This document shows positions 10,839-17,670 of a stretch of 35,453 nucleotides of DNA, in pieces; position 1 is the first letter of the stretch, and each line of letters starts with the position of its first letter. Below the pieces are notes generated by a model. It was given only the letters and a program-made list of their open reading frames with translations, ran no database searches and was not told the DNA's origin. The position numbers and the translations under genes were made by a program. Source of the DNA: Paenibacillus sp. 598K (lineage in GTDB: Bacteria > Bacillota > Bacilli > Paenibacillales > Paenibacillaceae); the NCBI RefSeq assembly GCF_003851045.1, contig NZ_BFBX01000027.1, positions 19,466 to 54,918 of the forward strand. The letters run 5' to 3'.

Positions 10839-10875
10839 CCGCAGTCTCTCAGGCTATACGAGGCTGCGGTTTTCT
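10839..10875 (+). terminator. rho-independent terminator after comEC
   Basis: Arms CCGCAGTCTC (10839-10848) and GAGGCTGCGG (10860-10869) pair over 10 bp with one wobble, followed by TTTTCTGTTATTC. It isolates comEC from the sigma factor operon. Confidence 0.75.
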
Positions 10876-11001
10876 GTTATTCTTATGAGGGGAAAACCGG
10901 ACATCGGCATCGTGCTCGTACCCAGGGAAAGGGACGGGCCGTTTATTTTTTTAACTTGTTTGCGGTTCCGGTCGTTTATTTATAAAAAAAGTATTTTGAA
11001 T

Positions 11002-11028
11002 TGCAACATTTATTACAGCCTTTCCGTC
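11002..11028 (+). promoter_or_regulatory. ECF-type promoter of the sigma/anti-sigma operon
   Basis: TGCAAC (11002-11007), 17 bp, CGTC (11025-11028). This fits the AAC / CGTC elements used by SigW-, SigM- and SigX-like ECF factors, and the gene it drives encodes such a factor. Autoregulation is therefore inferred. It lies in an AT-rich patch, 30 bp before the start codon. Confidence 0.65.
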
Positions 11029-11057
11029 TGAAAGGTTGATAGAGAGGGGGATCCTTC

Positions 11058-11606
11058 GTGGTAGAGCCTGGCCTCATCAGAGCCGCTCAATCGGGCGATC
11101 GCGACGCTCTTATAACTCTATTGCGCGAGATTGAAACCCACGTATATCGAACCGCCTACTATATCGTCGGCAATGAGCAGGATGCGATGGATGCGGCGCA
11201 GGAAGCGCTCATCCGGATTTATACGAAGATTCATTCCTACGAAGAGAAAGCACAGTTCAAAACCTGGGTCCAACGCATCGTAACGAACATCTGCATCGAC
11301 AAGTTCCGGCGCGCCAAGCCAACGGTGTCGATCGATGAACATGAGATGGTATTCCGTGAAAAGCAAAACGTCGAGGAGGAGGTGCTGGCAGCCTACGCCG
11401 CTCAGGACATCCGCGAGGCCATCGACAAGCTGCCGGAGCATCATCGCGCGGTCGTTGTTTTGCGCTACATGCAGGATTTCTCGTACAACGAAATAGCTGA
11501 CTCCCTGGACCTGCCGCTCAATACGGTCAAATCGTATTTGTTCCGGGCCAGGCAGCAGCTGCAGACATTACTCCACGATTATGAGAAAGGGGGTGTCCGA
11601 GGATGA
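11058..11606 (+). CDS. ECF-subfamily RNA polymerase sigma factor (SigW-like)
   Basis: A 182-residue sigma-70 protein with only regions 2 and 4. Region 2 includes NEQDAMDAAQEALIRIY and FKTWVQRIVTNICIDKFRR (-10 recognition). Region 4 is the helix-turn-helix YNEIADSLDLPLNTVKSYLFRAR. Start GTG 11058 follows GAGAGGGGG at 11042-11050. The stop overlaps the ATG of the next gene (ATGA at 11603-11606), so the sigma factor and the anti-sigma factor are translationally coupled. The pair, inserted between comEC and holA, probably responds to envelope stress. Which named Bacillus ECF factor it corresponds to cannot be settled here. Confidence 0.93.
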   Translation: MVEPGLIRAAQSGDRDALITLLREIETHVYRTAYYIVGNEQDAMDAAQEALIRIYTKIHSYEEKAQFKTWVQRIVTNICIDKFRRAKPTVSIDEHEMVFREKQNVEEEVLAAYAAQDIREAIDKLPEHHRAVVVLRYMQDFSYNEIADSLDLPLNTVKSYLFRARQQLQTLLHDYEKGGVRG

Positions 11607-12847
11607 CTTGTCAAGAGGTGATGGACTATATGCAGAGACAACTGGACGGGGATCTCGATGATCGGGAGACCGACATCTTGAACAAGCATACGGGGCATTG
11701 CCCGGAATGCGCTGCGATGCTGGAGCGACTGCAGCGTCTGTCCGACGAGCTGGACAGTCTCCCAAAAGTAACTCCGCCCTTCAGCCTGGTCGATGCGATC
11801 TTGCCGCAGCTCGATGAGCTGGATCGGGGCGCAGCGCCGCATGCGGCCGCCATGGCCGCGCCGGAGGTGGCTGCTCGCCGTACGGCGCCGACGGAGCGGC
11901 GCAAGAGCTGGCTCGAGCGCTTGCCGCTCAAGACGCTGAGCGGCTTCGTCGCCGCCAGCATCGTCGCAGGCTTCTTTATCTTTAACTACACGGTGCCCGA
12001 ACCGGTCAACGAGGCAGCCGAATCGATGGCCTTGCGCAGCATGACGGGCGGCTCCGAGGAGATGAATAGCGGCGGAGAGCTGCCGGGCGAAGAGGAAGGT
12101 GCGCCGGAGAGTGCGGGGGCGACAGAGCTGTTCGGCGTAGAGGTGAAGAGTCAGGAGGGCAAGGTAACGGAGCAGCCTGCCGAGGATGCGCCGGCCGTGC
12201 TGGAGGACAGCCCGGCTCAACCGCCGCTCGAGAGTCCGAGCGAGCCAAGCGAGCCGGTCGACGAGCCGACGGCGAAGCAGCCGAACGCCCCGACGGTCAT
12301 GTCCAACGCCGATCAGCCGCCGTCCACGCGCAGCGAGACGACGGAGCGAAGCAATCAGAAGAACTTCGACGCCAATGCCGATTCGGGTGGCGCTAATGAA
12401 GCGACGCCTTCGGCAGGCACGATGCAGGCGCCGCAGGATGAAGCGGCCACAGGCTTCAGAGCCGATCCTGACGCAAGATCGATGGCTGGCCCGCTGATGG
12501 ACCAGGTGCCGTCCGAGGCGTTGCAGGAGGCACTGCCGAGCGCTGCGGACGTGGCGCGCTCCTATGCCAATGCGGATGCGATCGCTTCGCCGGACGGTCA
12601 GCTCAAGGTGACGGTCGATCAGCATGTGCTGCAGGTGTATGGCAGCGACGGCAATCTGGTGTTCGAGAGCCGCAAGCAGCCGGGCAGCAGCATCCGCAAT
12701 CCGGTCTGGTCGGCCGATAGCCTGACATTGACGTATGAGCTGTATCCCGCGCCAAGCGAGGAGAGCGGCAATGCGCAGAGCAATGGCGACGTCGGCGTAG
12801 AGCGCTACGTCGTGCAGCTCAAGGACGGGACAGAGTCCAGACAGTAA
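11603..12847 (+). CDS. membrane anti-sigma factor with zinc-binding (ZAS) domain
   Basis: A 414-residue partner of the ECF sigma factor just upstream. Residues 1-40 form the zinc anti-sigma domain, with C3 and the HxxxCxxC motif (H29, C33, C36), which holds the sigma factor at the membrane. One transmembrane helix lies at about 112-130. The outer part has a long Glu/Pro/Ser/Ala-rich stretch (about 135-320) and ends in a compact 85-residue segment containing SPDGQLKVTV and NPVWSADSLTLTY, which resembles one blade of a PD40/TolB-type beta-propeller. B. subtilis RsiW is about half this length. Release of the sigma factor by regulated proteolysis is known for the family and inferred here. No terminator is evident downstream. 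Confidence 0.88.
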   Translation: MTCQEVMDYMQRQLDGDLDDRETDILNKHTGHCPECAAMLERLQRLSDELDSLPKVTPPFSLVDAILPQLDELDRGAAPHAAAMAAPEVAARRTAPTERRKSWLERLPLKTLSGFVAASIVAGFFIFNYTVPEPVNEAAESMALRSMTGGSEEMNSGGELPGEEEGAPESAGATELFGVEVKSQEGKVTEQPAEDAPAVLEDSPAQPPLESPSEPSEPVDEPTAKQPNAPTVMSNADQPPSTRSETTERSNQKNFDANADSGGANEATPSAGTMQAPQDEAATGFRADPDARSMAGPLMDQVPSEALQEALPSAADVARSYANADAIASPDGQLKVTVDQHVLQVYGSDGNLVFESRKQPGSSIRNPVWSADSLTLTYELYPAPSEESGNAQSNGDVGVERYVVQLKDGTESRQ

Positions 12848-12949
12848 ATGAACCCGGCAAGCACACTTTCGGGCGACTGGCGTATACTGAACGTATAGAG
12901 CGGTGAACGAAAGCGCCTTGACACGTATGACCATCCGGGAGGAGGAACC

Positions 12950-13060
12950 ATGGCCCTGCCTCCGGCTGTTTATATAGATGCTCAGGGACAGAGGGATGAT
13001 GCCAGCAGCGGCTTCATCCCTTTGTTGCGCCTGCGAGGGGCAGTGAAAAGGAGAGGGTAA
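12950..13060 (+). CDS. putative small protein or leader peptide upstream of holA
   Basis: A 36-codon ORF starting MALPPAVYIDAQGQ and ending VKRRG. ATG 12950 is preceded by GGGAGGAGG with good spacing, a stronger site than many full genes here have. Its stop codon is 3 bp before holA ATG 13064, and its last codons contain the holA ribosome-binding site, so it is placed to couple translation to holA. It has no membrane segment and does not resemble YqzM, the small gene found here in Bacillus. Several AGG, AGA and ATA codons are unlike the neighbours. It could be a leader peptide, a real small protein, or chance. The 102 bp before it hold no gene and no convincing promoter. Confidence 0.4.
   Translation: MALPPAVYIDAQGQRDDASSGFIPLLRLRGAVKRRG
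12992..13027 (+). other. hairpin inside the small ORF ahead of holA
   Basis: AGGGATGATGCC (12992-13003) pairs with GGCTTCATCCCT (13010-13021) over 12 positions with one mismatch and a 6-base loop, followed by TTGTTG. The short T stretch makes it at best a weak terminator. Ribosomes translating the small ORF would open it, which is the geometry of an attenuator. Confidence 0.5.
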
Positions 13061-13063
13061 CCG

Positions 13064-14092
13064 ATGGATCTGAAGACGGCTACGCAAGAGATCAAGAGCG
13101 GCCAGGCCAAGCCCGTCTATGTGCTCTATGGCCGGGACCGGTTCCGGATGCAAGGCTTCGTCGATTATATGATCGCTTCGCTATTGAGCGAGGAGGAGCG
13201 CAGCCTCGGCGTCGTCAAGATGGATACGGCGGAGACGCCGATCGAGGAGGTTGTGCTGGAGGCCGAGACGCTGCCGTTCTTTGCATCGCGCAAGCTGCTG
13301 ATCGTCCGCGATCAGTCGTTGCTCGCCGCTGGCAAGGAGGGCAAAGTGTCGCATCGTCCGGAGGAGCTGCTCCGCTATCTGAAGGAGCCGCTCGAGACGA
13401 GCACGATCGTCTTCGTCGTCCAGGCGGACAAGCTCGATGAGCGCCGCAAGCTAGTCAAGCAACTGAAGGGACAGGACGCGCTGCTGCACTTCGAGGAGCT
13501 GGAGGGCAAGGATCTGTACCGTTGGATCGGCAAGCGAGCCAAGGATCAGAACCGGACGATCACGGAGGATGCAGCCGAACTGCTGGTGCTGCGCGCCGGG
13601 TCCAATCTGCATCGGGTCGCTCAGGAGATAGACAAGCTCTGTCTCTATGCCGGAGACGGGGGGACGATCGCCAAGCCGGATGTCGAGCTGCTGACCGCCG
13701 CCTCTACGGAGGAGGATGTGTTCGCGCTCGTCGATGCGATCGCGACGCTGCAGAGCGGCCGGGCGCTCGCGCTGTACCGCGAGCTGCTGCTGCGACGCGA
13801 GGAGCCGATCAAGATCGCGGCGCTGCTGGCCAGACAGTTCCGCATCTTTTTGCAGATCAAGGAGCTGAGCGCGCAACGCTTCTCGCCGCAGCAGATGGCG
13901 GGACAGCTCGGATTGCATCCCTATGTGGTCAAGCTGTCGCTTGACAAGGCCGGACGGTTCGACGTGCGGACGCTGGGCAGACTGCTCAGCGAGCTGGCCG
14001 ATCTGGATTATCGGATGAAGACCGGTCAGATCGACAAGGTGCTCGGTCTGGAGCTATTCCTGATCTCGCTGAGCGGCCGTCGGCCAGCCTGA
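13064..14092 (+). CDS. holA: DNA polymerase III delta subunit
   Basis: Clamp-loader subunit that opens the beta sliding clamp. The 342-residue length matches YqeN/HolA of Bacillales. The N-terminus KPVYVLYGRDRFRMQGFVD corresponds to the conserved LYGxDxFL region of delta. The middle has AGSNLHRVAQEIDKLCLY, and the C-terminal collar domain includes LLARQFRIFLQIKEL and LGLHPYVVKL. ATG 13064 follows AAGGAGAGGG. It lies between the ECF operon and rpsT, converging on rpsT with a bidirectional terminator between. Confidence 0.95.
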   Translation: MDLKTATQEIKSGQAKPVYVLYGRDRFRMQGFVDYMIASLLSEEERSLGVVKMDTAETPIEEVVLEAETLPFFASRKLLIVRDQSLLAAGKEGKVSHRPEELLRYLKEPLETSTIVFVVQADKLDERRKLVKQLKGQDALLHFEELEGKDLYRWIGKRAKDQNRTITEDAAELLVLRAGSNLHRVAQEIDKLCLYAGDGGTIAKPDVELLTAASTEEDVFALVDAIATLQSGRALALYRELLLRREEPIKIAALLARQFRIFLQIKELSAQRFSPQQMAGQLGLHPYVVKLSLDKAGRFDVRTLGRLLSELADLDYRMKTGQIDKVLGLELFLISLSGRRPA

Positions 14093-14137
14093 GGGCTTCG
14101 AACCGCTGAGGGCGCTATATAACTATCGGCGCACAAA

Positions 14138-14178
14138 AAAATCCTGCTCGTCCTCATCTGAGGGCGGAGCAGGATTTT
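14138..14178. terminator. bidirectional terminator between holA and rpsT
   Basis: AAAATCCTGCTC (14138-14149) pairs perfectly with GAGCAGGATTTT (14167-14178), with an inner CCTCA/TGAGG stem. There is an A-run on the left and a T-run on the right, so it can act for both convergent genes. Confidence 0.92.
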
Positions 14179-14197
14179 GTCGTTATTGTCCCATGCC

Positions 14198-14470
14198 TTA
14201 AGCCTGAGCGGAAAGGGCGTTAACCTTTTTCGCCAGACGGGATTTTTTGCGAGCAGCAGCGTTTTTATGGATCAGGCCTTTCGTTACGGCTTTGTCCAGC
14301 TTCTTCGTAGCTGCGACCAGAGCGGCAGCTGCAGTAGCAGCATCGTTGCTGGCGATCGCTTGATCGGCGTTTTTCACTGCGGAACGAAGGGCAGATTTCT
14401 GCGAAGCGTTCAGCGCGCGACGTTTTTCGTTCGTGTTAACGCGTTTGATAGCGGATTTGATATTTGGCAT
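14198..14470 (-). CDS. rpsT: 30S ribosomal protein S20
   Basis: A 90-residue basic protein beginning [18 protein letters not shown], the S20 signature, with [21 protein letters not shown] near the C-terminus. S20 binds 16S rRNA early in 30S assembly. The start at 14470 is set by AGGAGGTGA upstream on the minus strand; the extra 9 codons upstream in frame are not part of the family. It has its own sigma-A promoter and is transcribed against holA, as in Bacillus. Confidence 0.98.
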   Translation of the reverse strand: MPNIKSAIKRVNTNEKRRALNASQKSALRSAVKNADQAIASNDAATAAAALVAATKKLDKAVTKGLIHKNAAARKKSRLAKKVNALSAQA

Positions 14471-14524
14471 AGCTTTCACCTCCTGGCAAAAAAACAACTG
14501 TAAATCAGGTACACAACTTAAAAT

Positions 14525-14553
14525 ATATTATCACGCCCATCCCCAAAAATCAA
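14525..14553 (-). promoter_or_regulatory. sigma-A promoter of rpsT
   Basis: On the minus strand, TTGATT (14553-14548), a 17-bp spacer, then TAATAT (14530-14525), about 55 bases before the rpsT start codon. Confidence 0.75.
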
Positions 14554-14571
14554 TAGCGGCTTGGTTATTCT

Positions 14572-14601
14572 GCATAAACGACCCAGACTCGCGCCACACT
14601 A
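14572..14601 (+). promoter_or_regulatory. candidate sigma-G promoter of gpr
   Basis: GCATA (14572-14576), 18 bp, CACACTA (14595-14601). This fits the sigma-F/G pattern GNATR / CATNNTA with one mismatch, and gpr is a known forespore gene of that regulon. Confidence 0.5.
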
Positions 14602-14641
14602 AGGCTAGCTGTTTACAAAAAGGGTGGAGGAGTGGGAAGCA

Positions 14642-15646
14642 ATGACCAAACCGTTGGATCTGCAACAGTTCATGGTGCGTACGGACCTGGCGCTGGAGGC
14701 CAAGGAGCTGGCCGAGTCGGGAGGCGGCCAGGTGCCGGGGGTGATGAGCGAGACGATAGAGGAGGAAGGCGTCGTCATCACGCGAATGACGGTAGAAACC
14801 GAGCAAGGCGCACAAGCGATCGGCAAGCTGAAGGGACGTTACGTTACGCTCGAGGCGCCGGGGCTGCGGGGACTTGATACCGGGTTGCAAGACCATGTGG
14901 CGACCATCTTCGCCCGGGAGTTCGAGGCGTTGCTGCAACGGCTCGGCGTCCGCACTGATGCGAAAGTGCTGATCGTCGGCCTCGGCAACTGGAATGTAAC
15001 CCCCGACTCCCTTGGACCGCTTGTCGTCGAGAATGTGATGATCACCCGTCATTTCTTCGAGCTGATGCCGGATGACGTGGCGCCGGGCTATCGTTCGGTC
15101 AGCGCGGTCTCGCCAGGCGTGATGGGCACGACAGGCATCGAGTCGAGCGATATCGTACTTGGCATCGTACAGGGAACCAAGCCAGAGCTGATCATCGCCA
15201 TCGACGCCCTCGCCTCCAAGTCGATGGAGCGGGTCAATACGACGATTCAGATCGCCGATACGGGCATCCATCCCGGCTCGGGCATCGGCAACAAACGGCG
15301 CGGCTTGACTGAGGAGATCCTTGGCGTGCCCGTCATCGCGATCGGCATCCCTACCGTCGTCTATGCCTCGACGATCGTCAACAATACGATCGAGATGATG
15401 CAACGGCATTTCGAGACGCACACCGATCAGACGGGGCAGATCCTCGGTCTCCTGCCGTCGATGCAGGAGCAGGAGCGGCTGATGCTCGTCAAGGAGGTGC
15501 TCGAGCCGATGGGCAAGGACATGCTCGTCACGCCCAAGGAGGTCGACCAGTTCATCGAGGATATCGCCAACATCCTCGCCAGCGGGCTGAATGCGGCGCT
15601 GCACGATGCCGTCGATACGCATAATGTCGGCGCGTATACGCATTAG
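14642..15646 (+). CDS. gpr: GPR germination protease
   Basis: Protease that degrades small acid-soluble spore proteins at germination. It is made as a zymogen in the forespore. The 334-residue protein carries MVRTDLALEAKEL near the N-terminus, the region where the propeptide is removed by self-cleavage. Further conserved blocks are KVLIVGLGNWNVTPDSLGP, PGVMGTTGIESSDI, AIDALASKSMERVNTTIQI and DTGIHPGSGIGNKR. It is somewhat shorter than the 368 residues of B. subtilis because a variable loop after residue 255 is shortened. ATG 14642 follows GGAGGAG at 14626-14632, which argues against the in-frame GTG at 14624. Confidence 0.97.
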   Translation: MTKPLDLQQFMVRTDLALEAKELAESGGGQVPGVMSETIEEEGVVITRMTVETEQGAQAIGKLKGRYVTLEAPGLRGLDTGLQDHVATIFAREFEALLQRLGVRTDAKVLIVGLGNWNVTPDSLGPLVVENVMITRHFFELMPDDVAPGYRSVSAVSPGVMGTTGIESSDIVLGIVQGTKPELIIAIDALASKSMERVNTTIQIADTGIHPGSGIGNKRRGLTEEILGVPVIAIGIPTVVYASTIVNNTIEMMQRHFETHTDQTGQILGLLPSMQEQERLMLVKEVLEPMGKDMLVTPKEVDQFIEDIANILASGLNAALHDAVDTHNVGAYTH

Positions 15647-15684
15647 CCCACTCTAGCTTGATGAGTGACAGTGTGAAGATTGCG

Positions 15685-15722
15685 ATGCTCTCACATCCTT
15701 TCGGGATGCGAGGGCATTTTTG
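15685..15722 (+). terminator. rho-independent terminator after gpr
   Basis: Arms 15685-15698 and 15704-15717 pair over 14 positions with one wobble and one mismatch, and TTTTTGG follows. It separates gpr from spoIIP, so spoIIP needs its own promoter or read-through. Confidence 0.8.
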
Positions 15723-15763
15723 GTTTCGGGCGTCCCCAATCTAGCAGAAGATTGTCTATTCTC

Positions 15764-15793
15764 GTTCTATCACTACTTACTCTCTCATATATT
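15764..15793 (+). promoter_or_regulatory. candidate sigma-E promoter of spoIIP
   Basis: GTTCTATC (15764-15771), 14 bp, CATATATT (15786-15793). This resembles mother-cell sigma-E elements (CATAnnnT type -10), and SpoIIP belongs to that regulon in Bacillus. The -35 match is only partial. Confidence 0.35.
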
Positions 15794-15850
15794 TGGTAGC
15801 AGACTACACGCAGCCTACCGATGCGTAAGGAGAAAGTAGGGAGGAAAAAC

Positions 15851-17062
15851 ATGAGAAAGCCCGTTGCCCGGTTCGATGGCAGCAGACGCAGCGAACGACT
15901 CCGTCAGTGGCTCGTTACCGGCCGCACCTTTGCAATCCTGTCCCTGTGCTCGATGGTGTTTTTTGTGCTGCTCGGTCTTGGCGGCATCGTGCAGCGCCAT
16001 ACTGCCAACTCCCCTGTCAGCTCGATGAAAGGCTTCGCGGCCGCCGTATCCAGCTCTTTGTTCGCCGAGATGATCAGCATGGAGCTGCCGTCCTTTGAGA
16101 GCAGCCGGCCGCCGGGCACGATTAACGGAATCCAGACAGCGGCGTTCCTGATGCGCCTGCTGACCGATATCAATCCGCAAGATCCGCGCTCCCTGATCGC
16201 CGGCGAGCTGCCGGGGATGAGCAACGATCAGGCGTTCCTGCTCCGGGGCGGCTCGGCGGACGGCGTAGCGCCCAAGGACCAGACGCCGATCCCTGTCGAT
16301 CCGGCGGAGATCCCGGAGCCCGGCGAGACGGTCGAGGAGCCGCCAGCTACGCCGCCGGATACCTCGGAGACATCGCCGAAGCCGCCGCAGGCCCAAGACA
16401 AGCCCAAGCGCAATACCGTGCTGATCTATCATACGCATAATCGCGAATCGTGGTATCCCGAGCTGCCGGAGGGCACCAAGGACCCGAGCTCGGCCGAGGT
16501 GAATATTACGCATGTCGGCAAGCGTCTCGGGGAACGGCTCGAGGAGCTGGGCATCGGGGCGACGGTATCGAAGCAGGATTACGCGACGACGATTCCCGGG
16601 TACCGCTGGGAGCTGCTGTACAAATATTCGATGAAGACGATCCAGGATGCCATGGCGACGAATAGCGACATTACCTATTTGTTCGACCTGCATCGCGACT
16701 CCAATCGGCGCAAGCATACGACGGCGACGATTCGCGGCGAGACGTATGCCCAGGTATTTTTTATCATCGGTCATGGCAATCCTGAATGGAAGAAGAACGA
16801 AGCGTTCGCTACCCGCATCCACGAGGCGCTGGAGGCGGAGTATCCGGGCATCTCGCGCGGCATCTGGGGCAAGTCGTCCGCCAACGGCAACGGCGAATAC
16901 AATCAGTCGCTCTCGCCCACCAGCGCGCTCATCGAGATCGGCGGCGTGGACAATACATTGGAAGAGTCGTACCGGACGGTAGAGGCGCTGTCCAAGGTAA
17001 TCGCGGATATCATCTGGGAGGCCGAGCGCGTGGACGGCAAGCCGACGCAGTCGGCATCCTGA
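15851..17062 (+). CDS. spoIIP: stage II sporulation protein P, cell-wall amidase/endopeptidase
   Basis: Mother-cell membrane enzyme that, with SpoIID and SpoIIM, degrades septal peptidoglycan and drives engulfment. Of the 403 residues, about 28-48 form one membrane anchor. Residues about 140-185 are a Pro/Glu/Thr-rich linker. The catalytic domain starts at VLIYHTHNRESW with the metal and active-site residues H194, H196 and E199; FDLHRDS (H281) and SALIEIGGVDNTLEE follow, all standard in SpoIIP. ATG 15851 follows GGGAGG at 15839-15844, rather than the in-frame ATG at 15821. The YqxA-like gene starts 21 bp downstream. Confidence 0.96.
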   Translation: MRKPVARFDGSRRSERLRQWLVTGRTFAILSLCSMVFFVLLGLGGIVQRHTANSPVSSMKGFAAAVSSSLFAEMISMELPSFESSRPPGTINGIQTAAFLMRLLTDINPQDPRSLIAGELPGMSNDQAFLLRGGSADGVAPKDQTPIPVDPAEIPEPGETVEEPPATPPDTSETSPKPPQAQDKPKRNTVLIYHTHNRESWYPELPEGTKDPSSAEVNITHVGKRLGERLEELGIGATVSKQDYATTIPGYRWELLYKYSMKTIQDAMATNSDITYLFDLHRDSNRRKHTTATIRGETYAQVFFIIGHGNPEWKKNEAFATRIHEALEAEYPGISRGIWGKSSANGNGEYNQSLSPTSALIEIGGVDNTLEESYRTVEALSKVIADIIWEAERVDGKPTQSAS

Positions 17063-17083
17063 GCAAAGAGGAGCGTGGGTGAG

Positions 17084-17593
17084 ATGAAGAAAAAAGATGC
17101 CATGAAATGGGCTGTGCTGGGCGGCGTCACCGTATTCCTGATCCTGTACGGCATCGAGGTCGCGACTAGCGGCATCGGCACCGTCTACGGTCCGATCGAC
17201 GGGGCGCGCCAGCCGGCGCAGATCTCGGAGAGCTGGCCTGCAGCATCGTCCAACGACCGGGCCGCCGAGCAGACGCCTCGGTACGAGCAAGCGCCCCAGT
17301 ATGAGCAGACGCCTCGGTATGAGCAGGCGCCGCGATACGAGCAAGCACCGCAGTACGAGCAGGAGCGGGTTCGCGTCCCGGCCGCCGCCGCATCGGTGCC
17401 GGAGCGCAGCGCGGTCGGCGGCGCCGTCATCGGCTCCCCCGATTATCGCCCGCTGCCGCCGCAGTTAAGCTTCGGCGAAGGACGGGAGCCCTCGGTCAAT
17501 CGCGTCGCCGAGCAGACAGCCGGACTGCTGCAATCGCTCTCCAACAACGGCATCCGCATGGTCGTATCGATGTTCGACTCGCTCACGAAGTAA
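17084..17593 (+). CDS. YqxA-like single-pass membrane protein with hexapeptide repeats
   Basis: A 169-residue protein of unknown function in the position of yqxA (DUF3679) between spoIIP and lepA. The start at ATG 17084 is preferred because GAGGAG lies 10 bases upstream; the GTG at 17075 is too close to it. Residues about 8-26 form one transmembrane helix. Residues 64-93 are five copies of a hexapeptide of the form (T/A)P(R/Q)YEQ. The C-terminal VAEQTAGLLQSLSNNGIRMV resembles the amphipathic end of YqxA. B. subtilis YqxA is about 110 residues; the repeat and flanking linker explain the extra length. The assignment rests on position and topology. Confidence 0.7.
   Translation: MKKKDAMKWAVLGGVTVFLILYGIEVATSGIGTVYGPIDGARQPAQISESWPAASSNDRAAEQTPRYEQAPQYEQTPRYEQAPRYEQAPQYEQERVRVPAAAASVPERSAVGGAVIGSPDYRPLPPQLSFGEGREPSVNRVAEQTAGLLQSLSNNGIRMVVSMFDSLTK
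17273..17362 (+). repeat. 18-bp tandem repeat, five copies, in frame
   Basis: Five consecutive 18-bp units of the pattern RCNCCNCRGTAYGAGCAR, each encoding a (T/A)P(R/Q)YEQ hexapeptide. Units differ mostly at third codon positions, and R and Q alternate. Because 18 is a multiple of three, gain or loss of units keeps the frame. Confidence 0.92.
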
Positions 17594-17600
17594 GTATGCG

Positions 17601-17629
17601 TTGATGGCTGGCCCGCCAACTGATATAAT
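17601..17629 (+). promoter_or_regulatory. sigma-A promoter of lepA
   Basis: TTGATG (17601-17606), 17 bp, TATAAT (17624-17629), with an extended -10 TGA directly before it. The start site would be near 17636, about 35 bases before the lepA ATG. Confidence 0.8.
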
Positions 17630-17670
17630 AACAGGATGATTTGCATTATGGACTCGCGTGGGGGTTAGGC

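Noticed and set aside
11579..13153. 524-codon open frame on the minus strand across the anti-sigma gene and holA start
   Set aside because: It spans two real genes and the gap between them and shows only Arg/Leu-rich shadow composition.
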